11,745 nucleotides of DNA from Coriobacteriia bacterium. Its GTDB lineage: Bacteria > Actinomycetota > Coriobacteriia > Anaerosomatales > JAUVQN01. A model generated the notes under the pieces. That model was not told the DNA's origin. It saw only the letters and a list, made by a program, of their open reading frames with translations, and did not search any database. The translations under genes were made by a program, and so were the position numbers. Position 1 is the first letter of the stretch. Each line of letters starts with the position of its first letter. The DNA is taken from positions 1 to 11,745 of the forward strand of contig JAUVQN010000022.1 of NCBI GenBank assembly GCA_030598125.1, given 5' to 3'. Below are positions 6,433-11,745 of this stretch, one piece after another.

Positions 6433-7287
6433 TCAGACGGGCGGATGGTCGGGATCGGGCCCCAGACGCTCGCCCGCGTCCTGCGCGTCGATGCGCGCCA
6501 TCTCGTCCGCCGAGAGCTCGAAGCCGAAGACGTCCGCGTTCTCCTGGATCCGCTCCCTGTGGACCGACTTGGGTATCACCACGAAGCCCTTCTGCAGTCC
6601 CCACCTCAGTGCGACCTGCGCGGGGGTGCGACCGTGGTGCGCCCCGATGACCACCAGCTCCGGGACCTCTTCGATGCGGCCCTTCATGAGCGGCGCCCAC
6701 GCTTGGACCACGATCCCTCGCTCTTGACAGTAGTGCGTCAGCTCGGGCTGCTGCAGGCGGGGATGGAGTTCGACCTGGTCGACCATCGGACTCACCTTGG
6801 CCGTGGCCTCCAGCGCCTTCAGGTGATGCTCGAGGAAGTTGCAGACCCCGATGGCGCGCGCGCACCCTTCGGCGAGCGCCTCCTCCATCGCTCTCCACGT
6901 CTCACGCGTGCGCTCGAACTCACGGCCAGGAAGCGGCCAGTGGATGAGGTAGAGGTCTATGTGGCCGGTGCCGAGTCGCTCGAGGCTGTCTTCGAGCGCC
7001 TGGATGGTGGCGTCGTAGCCCTGCTCGGTGTTCCAGACCTTGGTGGAGACGAACACGTCGTCGCGCAGGACCGGGCTCGCGGCCAGCGCGCGACCGACGC
7101 CACGCTCGTTGCCGTAGAACGAGGCCGTGTCCGTGCAGCGGTAGCCGATCTCCAGCGCGTCGATGAGCGCGCGCTCGACCTCGTCCTCGGAGGACTTGTA
7201 CGTCCCGAGACCGACACGCGGCATCCTGACACCGTTGACGAGCGAGACCGCTGACTGCAGACCTGTCGGGGCCCGCGTGACCGACAT
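6433..7287 (-). CDS. Aldo/keto reductase
   Basis: This 284-residue cytoplasmic NAD(P)H-dependent oxidoreductase has the (beta/alpha)8 fold of the AKR superfamily and reduces aldehydes or ketones. The catalytic tetrad is complete: D53 and Y58 in D-T-A-S-F-Y-G-N-E, K83 in V-S-T-K-V-W-N, and H116 in Y-L-I-H-W-P. The cofactor-binding segment I-P-K-S-V-H near the C-terminus is also present. Length is normal for the short 2,5-diketogluconate-reductase-like group. ATG at 7287 follows AGGAGGG with a four-base spacer. The frame stays open upstream to 7512, but that part is Arg-rich and unlike the family. It converges on the YyaL-like gene with only 18 bases between stops and no visible terminator. Substrate cannot be predicted. 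Confidence 0.95.
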   Translation of the reverse strand: MSVTRAPTGLQSAVSLVNGVRMPRVGLGTYKSSEDEVERALIDALEIGYRCTDTASFYGNERGVGRALAASPVLRDDVFVSTKVWNTEQGYDATIQALEDSLERLGTGHIDLYLIHWPLPGREFERTRETWRAMEEALAEGCARAIGVCNFLEHHLKALEATAKVSPMVDQVELHPRLQQPELTHYCQERGIVVQAWAPLMKGRIEEVPELVVIGAHHGRTPAQVALRWGLQKGFVVIPKSVHRERIQENADVFGFELSADEMARIDAQDAGERLGPDPDHPPV

Positions 7288-7328
7288 CGCTCCCTCCTTC
7301 CTCAGGTACGCGCGGGCGGGGACGCGAA

Positions 7329-7346
7329 GACCTCGACCTCGACCTC
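7329..7346. repeat. Three tandem GACCTC hexamers
   Basis: GACCTC occurs three times in a row on the plus strand, 42-59 bases upstream of the reductase start codon. This is seen directly. It may be a slippage product of GC-rich leader DNA; a role as a repeated operator is possible but unsupported. Confidence 0.6.
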
Positions 7347-7488
7347 GGCTTCGGCGTCGACGCCGCGCGTGCGTCCCTCGTCCACCGTCTTGGATATACC
7401 CCGTCGTCGGTCCGTGTCCCCGCCAAAGCACCGTGTGCACGCAGAAGGCGCTCGAACGCGGCTCGTGGCCGTGCGTCCTCGCCTGCTG

Positions 7489-7494
7489 TATACT
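7489..7494 (+). promoter_or_regulatory. Possible -10 element for the MFS gene
   Basis: TATACT matches five of six positions of the -10 consensus and lies 41 bases before the MFS start codon. The hexamer 17 bases upstream (TGGCCG) is a poor -35, so this is a tentative promoter. Confidence 0.35.
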
Positions 7495-7535
7495 CGCGCG
7501 GCTCAGGTGCATATGCGCAGCTAGAGGAGACCGCG

Positions 7536-8795
7536 GTGGCAGGTCAGCGAGACATATACCGGGTCGTCGCGGCCCGTTTCTTGTCGCGCGCCGGCAGCGA
7601 GGCGGCGTTCTTCGTCGGCGTCTGGGGCACCGCCGCCTTCGTGATGGATGCCGACCCGACCGAGCTCGCGACCCTCATGTTCGCGCTCTCGGTCGCGTCC
7701 ATCCTCGGGAGCCTCATCGCGGGCGTGCTCGTGGACCGGTACGGGCCGCGCAAGGTCCTGATGGCGGCGGAGGTCCTCTTCGTACCCGCCGCGCTCGCCG
7801 TGCCATTCGCCGAGACGATGGTGCAGCTCACGGTGCTCGTCTCCATCTGGGCGTTCGTCGGCGCTCCCGTCGTCACCGCCGGCGCCTCCTTCGCTCCGTT
7901 CCTGATGAGTCCCGGTCGGTCGCTCGAGAAGATCAACTCCTGGATAGAAGGGGCCGGCGCGGTCGCCTTTGTGGTGGGTCCGGCGGTCGGTGCGCTCATC
8001 GTCACGTACTCGGATGTGGGGCTCGTGTTCGTCATCGATGCGGCGACGTCGCTCGTGGCCGCGGTCCTGGTGGCGCGCGTGTCCATCCGCGTCCCCGAAC
8101 GGGACCCCAGCGACGGACGCCACCCCTTCACCGAGCTCAAGAAAGGCCTCACGACCGTGTACGCGAGCCGGAGTCTCCGCTACTACGTCCTCACCGGCAT
8201 GCTCGTGTGGCTCGCGTTCGGGGCGTTCGGCGCGCTCGAGCCGCTCTTCTTCCGTGATGTGGTCGGGACGGGCATCCAGGCCATGGGCTGGATGAACGCG
8301 ATCTTCGGGCTCGGCTTCGTGACCGGCGCGGTGCTCCTCCCGAGACTCCCCAAGGACATCATCAGCGCGAGAGGCTTGGGGTCGCTCGTGGCTCTGACGG
8401 GACTCGGCACCGCGCTGTACGTGGGCTGGCCCGACCTCAGGGTGATCGCTCTGGGCGGCTTCGCGTGGGCCGTGGTGATAGGCGTGCTCGAGCCGCTCCT
8501 GAGGACGCTCCTGCATCGCGACTCGCCCGCGGGCACGATCGGGCGCGTGCAGGGCACCGCGGAGATCCACCGGCGCGTGGGCGAACTCCTGCCGCTCGCC
8601 TTCGCCCCTACCCTGGCCGTCACGTTCGGCGTGCAAGCGACGCTGATCGGAGGAGGTCTCGTCGCGACGGCGGTCGCCCTCGTCACGCTCCCCGTGGCCT
8701 TCGGCATCGACCGGCGTGCGCGGCTTGAGCCGGCCGGCGACGTGCCGGTCCAGGGCGTGCGAGCCGCCGACGAACCCATATCCCCCAATCCGTAG
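7536..8795 (+). CDS. MFS transporter
   Basis: This 419-residue polytopic inner-membrane protein belongs to the major facilitator superfamily, with about 12 hydrophobic segments. The motif A loop between helices 2 and 3 is clear at residues 63-73 (G-V-L-V-D-R-Y-G-P-R-K). A charged central loop near 185-205 (R-V-P-E-R-D-P-S-D-G-R-H) separates the two halves, and the C-terminal ~30 residues are a hydrophilic tail. The sequence style fits the MFS_3/EntS-like exporters, so efflux is more likely than uptake, but the substrate is unknown. GTG at 7536 follows AGAGGAG with a six-to-seven-base spacer. It is transcribed alone, divergent from the reductase and convergent with the helicase. Confidence 0.9.
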   Translation: MAGQRDIYRVVAARFLSRAGSEAAFFVGVWGTAAFVMDADPTELATLMFALSVASILGSLIAGVLVDRYGPRKVLMAAEVLFVPAALAVPFAETMVQLTVLVSIWAFVGAPVVTAGASFAPFLMSPGRSLEKINSWIEGAGAVAFVVGPAVGALIVTYSDVGLVFVIDAATSLVAAVLVARVSIRVPERDPSDGRHPFTELKKGLTTVYASRSLRYYVLTGMLVWLAFGAFGALEPLFFRDVVGTGIQAMGWMNAIFGLGFVTGAVLLPRLPKDIISARGLGSLVALTGLGTALYVGWPDLRVIALGGFAWAVVIGVLEPLLRTLLHRDSPAGTIGRVQGTAEIHRRVGELLPLAFAPTLAVTFGVQATLIGGGLVATAVALVTLPVAFGIDRRARLEPAGDVPVQGVRAADEPISPNP

Positions 8796-8809
8796 GGGTG
8801 CCCGAGGAG

Positions 8810-8830
8810 TCCGCGGAATACGTCCGCGGA
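8810..8830 (+). terminator. Hairpin downstream of the MFS gene, possible terminator without U-tract
   Basis: Two copies of the palindrome TCCGCGGA (8810-8817 and 8823-8830) can pair into an 8-bp stem with the five-base loop ATACG, starting 14 bases after the MFS stop. No T-run follows, so it is not a canonical intrinsic terminator; it may instead stabilize the 3' end or act as a pause site. Confidence 0.4.
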
Positions 8831-8855
8831 TGCAGTAGACCGCAACGGGTGACGA

Positions 8856-8915
8856 CCGTTCGTCGCAAACGTGGCGGGGAACGCCCCGTTCGACCAGCGC
8901 TAGGCCCCGTTCGTC
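8856..8915 (+). repeat. Three short direct repeats CCGTTCG[T/A]C
   Basis: Copies begin at 8856, 8886 and 8907, the middle one with A in place of T at the eighth base. The second and third belong to a longer shared CCCCGTTCG. Spacing is irregular (30 and 21 bases). The role is unknown. Confidence 0.45.
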
Positions 8916-9099
8916 CGCGCACACCTGCGGAGCGTATGGTCGTTCCCCGATAGCGGCAGGTGAGGGGCCTGGCCTCCGTCCGGGGGACTAGTCACGCCAG
9001 TCTTCGATACCACTGCCTCCCAGTGGGTCGAGATACGGGAGGTCTCGGGTAGCACGGACCCGGGCCTCCCACCTTCTGTCTGGGTCCCGCGAGCGGCCG

Positions 9100-11217
9100 C
9101 TAGCTCCACTTCTCGCGCATCTGCGCCCTGATGGACGCCGCCGTCGCGGGCGCGCGAGCGCCCTCCGGCCCCGCCGCGCCATCCCCGACCGCATCCGGCC
9201 GCGCCTGCCGCTCCCGGAGACATGCCGCCACGCCGGGTGTGACGAACCGCGTCCGCTGCGCGTAGCCGTGCAGGTCGGTCATGGCCCCGCCGCGCTTGTA
9301 GTAGCGCAGCGGCCACGTGATGTAGAGATCGTCGCGCGCTCTCGTGCACGCCACGTAGAAGAGCCTCCGCTCCTCCTCGATCTCCTCGACGGAGCCGGTC
9401 GCCATGTCGGAAGGGATGTTGCCGTCGGCGGCGTGGAGGACGTAGACGACGTCCCACTCGAGACCCTTCGCCGAATGCATGGTCGAGAGGATGAGGTAGT
9501 CCTCGTCGAGAATCGGCGGTCCCGCCAGGTCCTGCGTCCACGCCGGCGGGTCGATCGCGAGCTCCGCCAGGAACCGCGTGCGGTCTCCGAACCGCGACGC
9601 GAGCGCCTCGAGCTGCTCCAGGTCCCTCGAGCGCGCGAGCGTGTTGCCGTAGCGCTTCTCGAGAAGCGGTCCGTACGCCTTCCGGACGGCGTGCACCTGG
9701 GCGGGGACGTCTCCCGGCGGCGCGTGGGCGAGTCCCCGCATGAGCGAGACGAGACCGGGCCATACCTTCGCCGCGCCTTCGGGGACCTTCCACGACGCCC
9801 ATGCCTCGAAGTCGCCGCCAGCGGCACCGAGCGCCTCCATCAGTGCGGCGCCGGTCTTGGGGCCCACGCCGGGGACGAGACCGAGGACTCGAAGGCCCGC
9901 AGTGACGTCCCGTGGATTCTCCGCGAGCCTCAGGAACGCCATGACGTCCTTCACGTGAGCCATCTCGACGAACCTCAAGCCTCCGTACTTCACGAACGGG
10001 ACGTTCTTGCGCGACAGTTCGAGCTCGAGGTGCGCGGAGTGGTGGGCGGCACGGAAGAGCACCGCCTGCTCGCGCAGGAGCGTTCCGCGCTCGCGATGTG
10101 CGAGGATCCGCTCGACGAGGAAGTCGGTCTGTTCGGTCTCGTCGCGGCAGGAGACGAGCTCGGGCCGGGAGCCTCCTTCTCGCTCGGTGAAGAGGTCCTT
10201 CTCCCTGCGCTCGTCGGCCTCTGCCATCAGCGCGTTCGTCGCGTCGAGTATCGGGCCGGTGCTCCGGTAGTTCCGCTCCAGCGTCACCACCTCTGCGCGG
10301 CCGAAACGCTGCTCGAAGTCGAGGATGTTGCGCACCGTCGCGCCGCGGAACGAGTAGATCGCCTGCGCGTCGTCGCCCACCGCGGTCACGCCCGTGCCGT
10401 CGGGTCTGAGCGCAGAGACGATCTCGGCCTGCAGCACGTTCGTGTCCTGGTACTCGTCCACCAGCACGTGGTCGAACCGCTCGCGCACGAGCGGCCCGAC
10501 GGACGGGTCGCGCAAGAGCCCCAGCCAGAAGACGAGCAGGTCGTCGTAGTCGAGGACGTGTTGGGCCTCTTTGAGCTCCACGTACGCCCCGAAGAGCCGC
10601 TTCAGGTCCTCCACGTCGTCCCGGCACCAGGGGAAGGCGCGCCCGAGCACCTCCTCGAGCGGCTCGAGGGTGTTCACGGTGCGGCTGTAGATGTCGAGGC
10701 AGGTGGACTTCTGCGGGAAGCGCCGACCTCGCCCACCGAGGTCCAGCTCGGTCCTGGCGACATGCATCAGGTCCTCGGAGTCGCCTCGGTCGAGCACGGT
10801 GAAGTCCGGCTCGAGCCCGATATCGCGCCCGTGGATGCGCAAGAGGCGGGCGGCGACCGAGTGGAACGTCCCGCCCCACGGCTTCGCTCCCGCCACGACC
10901 GCGCTCGCGAGCAAGGGCGACGAGCCGACGAGCGACTCGACACGTCTGAGCATCTCCCCGGCGGCGCGCCTGGTGAAGGTGAGCAGCAGGATGCGTCCCG
11001 GAGGGGTGCCCCTCGCGCTCATGTACGCGACCCGATGTACGAGCGTGCGGGTCTTGCCCGTCCCCGCTCCGGCGACGACGAGCAGCGCATCGCCTTGGAA
11101 CGTCACCGCCAGCCGTTGCGAAGGGTTGAGACCCTCCAGCGCGCCTGCGAGGGGATCGCCGTCCAGCATCGTCTCTGCGGGCCCAGCGGCCACCCGCATC
11201 GCGTCCGAGCCACCCAT
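9100..11217 (-). CDS. UvrD/PcrA-type ATP-dependent DNA helicase (superfamily 1A)
   Basis: This 705-residue cytoplasmic 3'-5' helicase should act in nucleotide excision repair, replication restart or recombination control. All SF1A motifs are present: Q-motif L-N-P-S-Q34; Walker A A-G-A-G-T-G-K-T at 49-56; motif II D-E-Y-Q-D at 254-258; motif III V-G-D-D-A-Q-A-I-Y-S-F-R-G at 280-292; motif IV N-Y-R-S-T at 316-320; motif V H-S-A-K-G-L-E-W at 581-588; and motif VI E-R-R-L-F-Y-V-A-C-T-R-A-R at 616-628. The 2B segment V-P-G-V-G-P-K-T matches the G-I-G-type turn of PcrA. The C-terminal ~45 residues are Ala/Pro/Arg-rich and lack the usual Tudor-like end. ATG at 11217 follows GGGAG; a second ATG seven codons in is possible. 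Expression is probably under LexA control. Whether it is the genome's main uvrD/pcrA or an extra paralogue cannot be told. Confidence 0.95.
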   Translation of the reverse strand: MGGSDAMRVAAGPAETMLDGDPLAGALEGLNPSQRLAVTFQGDALLVVAGAGTGKTRTLVHRVAYMSARGTPPGRILLLTFTRRAAGEMLRRVESLVGSSPLLASAVVAGAKPWGGTFHSVAARLLRIHGRDIGLEPDFTVLDRGDSEDLMHVARTELDLGGRGRRFPQKSTCLDIYSRTVNTLEPLEEVLGRAFPWCRDDVEDLKRLFGAYVELKEAQHVLDYDDLLVFWLGLLRDPSVGPLVRERFDHVLVDEYQDTNVLQAEIVSALRPDGTGVTAVGDDAQAIYSFRGATVRNILDFEQRFGRAEVVTLERNYRSTGPILDATNALMAEADERREKDLFTEREGGSRPELVSCRDETEQTDFLVERILAHRERGTLLREQAVLFRAAHHSAHLELELSRKNVPFVKYGGLRFVEMAHVKDVMAFLRLAENPRDVTAGLRVLGLVPGVGPKTGAALMEALGAAGGDFEAWASWKVPEGAAKVWPGLVSLMRGLAHAPPGDVPAQVHAVRKAYGPLLEKRYGNTLARSRDLEQLEALASRFGDRTRFLAELAIDPPAWTQDLAGPPILDEDYLILSTMHSAKGLEWDVVYVLHAADGNIPSDMATGSVEEIEEERRLFYVACTRARDDLYITWPLRYYKRGGAMTDLHGYAQRTRFVTPGVAACLRERQARPDAVGDGAAGPEGARAPATAASIRAQMREKWS

Positions 11218-11248
11218 GCCGGACTCCCTTCCCGAGGCGTCGCCCGGG

Positions 11249-11277
11249 AGTCTAGCAGTGACCGGCCGTCATGTCGA
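11249..11277 (-). promoter_or_regulatory. Sigma-70-type promoter of the helicase gene
   Basis: On the minus strand TCGACA (11277-11272, five of six matches to TTGACA) is followed by a 17-base spacer and TAGACT (11254-11249, four of six matches to TATAAT). The -10 lies 31 bases before the helicase ATG. The spacing is ideal and the -35 overlaps the LexA-type box. Confidence 0.65.
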
Positions 11278-11288
11278 ACATACGTTCG
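11275..11288 (-). promoter_or_regulatory. LexA (SOS) box, Gram-positive type
   Basis: CGAACGTATGTTCG (minus strand) fits the Bacillus/actinobacterial SOS consensus CGAAC-R-N-R-Y-GTTYG at every position, with perfect 5-bp half-sites. It overlaps the -35 hexamer of the helicase promoter by three bases and lies 58-71 bases before the start codon. Binding of LexA there would block RNA polymerase, so the helicase should be induced by DNA damage. Confidence 0.8.
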
Positions 11289-11291
11289 TGT

Positions 11292-11745
11292 TCAGTCGCG
11301 ATGGAAGTAGACGACCTCCCCGGTGGACGCGTCGGCATCGCCCGAGCGTAGGTCGGCACGTGGCGCCTTCGGACGCATCCGTTCGAAGACGAAGGCCAGG
11401 AGCACGATGCTCACCGTCAGGTGCACCGAGGCTACCAACTGGTCCACGAGCCCGAGCTGATAGAGCATCGCGGTCGTGTTCAGGAACGCGTGGAGGAGGA
11501 CCGCGTACAGGTATCCGGTGAAGAAGCGTCCCTCCGCGGCGAGCTTCACGAACACGGCCGTCATCACTCCGTGCGCGAAGACGACGATCAGCCGCTCCCC
11601 CAGGAAGCCGGTGAACGTGTACCAGGGCACGTCCGCGAAGGTGCTGCTGGCCGAGATCGACCACGCGAGGTAGGCCGCCTCGCCGATCCCGAACCCCATT
11701 CCGAGCGCCATGCCCGTCCAGAAGCCGGAGCCGGGGTCCGTCACG
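11292..11745 (-). CDS. YhfC-family glutamic-type intramembrane protease, 5' end cut by window edge
   Basis: At least 150 residues of a polytopic membrane protein resembling the YhfC family (related to CPBP proteases) are present. The visible motifs, counted from a GTG at 11744, are G-F-G-I-G-E22, G-E50-R51-L-I-V-V-F-A-H58, and L-L-H85-A-F-L-N89. The H-x3-N oxyanion-type motif is intact, unlike in the CPBP-like protein at 3552. YhfC proteins are about 250 residues long, so the frame almost certainly continues beyond the window and the GTG is probably internal. The hydrophilic tail after residue ~122 is not conserved. Its stop lies three bases from the SOS box, and the helicase has its own promoter, so the two genes need not be cotranscribed. 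Substrate is unknown. Confidence 0.75.
   Translation of the reverse strand, partial: VTDPGSGFWTGMALGMGFGIGEAAYLAWSISASSTFADVPWYTFTGFLGERLIVVFAHGVMTAVFVKLAAEGRFFTGYLYAVLLHAFLNTTAMLYQLGLVDQLVASVHLTVSIVLLAFVFERMRPKAPRADLRSGDADASTGEVVYFHRD

Larger units (their letters stand above)
7288..7535. other. Divergent intergenic region between aldo/keto reductase and MFS genes
   Basis: These 248 bases hold the reductase ribosome binding site (AGGAGGG, minus strand, 7292-7298), a three-copy GACCTC repeat, and a -10-like TATACT before the MFS gene. The minus strand has TATATC around 7395, a possible -10 for the reductase, but no fitting -35. No tRNA or obvious gene is seen. Confidence 0.4.
8796..9099. other. 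304-base gene-free region with several inverted and direct repeats
   Basis: No frame here looks coding. It lies between convergent genes, so it should hold the 3' ends of both transcripts. I see the 8-bp stem hairpin at 8810-8830, three CCGTTCG[T/A]C direct repeats, a 7-bp inverted repeat (CACCTGC 8922-8928 with GCAGGTG 8956-8962), a 6-bp hairpin at 9010-9026, a 5-bp hairpin at 9029-9047, and GGACCC 9056-9061 with GGGTCC 9082-9087. None has a T-run. A palindrome GCGGCCGC at 9093-9100 abuts the helicase stop. Confidence 0.6.

Noticed and set aside
7288..7512. N-terminal extension of the aldo/keto reductase
   Set aside because: The extra 75 residues are Arg-rich and unlike any AKR, and a strong ribosome binding site precedes the ATG at 7287.
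7521..8924. 467-codon minus-strand frame opposite the MFS gene
   Set aside because: It is His/Glu/Arg-rich with no recognisable domain. The plus-strand MFS frame has clear membrane helices and motif A.
9022..9040. tRNA-like T-arm sequence (GGGTCGAGATAC)
   Set aside because: No matching acceptor, D or anticodon arms could be built around it.
8900..10879. 659-codon minus-strand frame overlapping the helicase
   Set aside because: It is the helicase region read out of frame, rich in Arg and Ala. It extends into the gene-free stretch by chance.
9268..11310. Long open frame of 680 codons on the plus strand opposite the helicase
   Set aside because: Same GC effect. The composition is unlike a folded protein, and the minus strand carries all helicase motifs.

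Overview
The window is high-GC DNA, about two-thirds G+C by eye, densely packed and coding on both strands. It uses GTG starts freely with strong AGGAGG-type ribosome binding sites. A Gram-positive-type LexA box (pattern CGAAC-N4-GTTCG) stands in front of a helicase gene. A TusA-like sulfur carrier and an iron-sulfur flavoprotein-like reductase hint at anaerobic or low-oxygen metabolism. My inference is a high-GC Gram-positive or related lineage, perhaps a deep-branching or anaerobic actinomycete such as a Coriobacteriia relative. No taxonomic marker gene is present, so this stays an inference.

Layout. Positions 1-1807 (minus strand) read MATE efflux transporter, then TusA-like sulfur carrier, then the first ten codons of a gene cut by the window edge. 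Positions 2038-2778 (plus) hold a stand-alone NAD(P)H-hydrate epimerase, convergent with a flavodoxin-fold iron-sulfur flavoprotein on the minus strand (2822-3412). Positions 3552-6414 (plus) form a compact three-gene run: a CPBP-type membrane protein with altered catalytic motifs, a small receiver-like protein without a phospho-acceptor Asp, and a YyaL/SSP411 thioredoxin-domain protein. An aldo/keto reductase lies on the minus strand (6433-7287). An MFS transporter (7536-8795, plus) diverges from it. A 304-base stretch with no gene but several inverted repeats separates the MFS gene from a convergent UvrD/PcrA-type helicase (9100-11217, minus). A YhfC-family membrane protease gene, cut by the right edge, lies upstream of the helicase.

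How the parts fit. Most genes are ordinary accessory or housekeeping functions: metabolite repair, redox, efflux and DNA repair. The best regulatory signal is the LexA-type operator overlapping the -35 element of the uvrD-like gene, which predicts DNA-damage induction. The most unusual unit is the 3552-6414 operon, where two proteins appear to have lost the canonical catalytic or signalling residues of their folds next to a thioredoxin-domain protein. I found no RNA gene, CRISPR array, insertion sequence or phage gene, and no convincing undescribed defence-type system.
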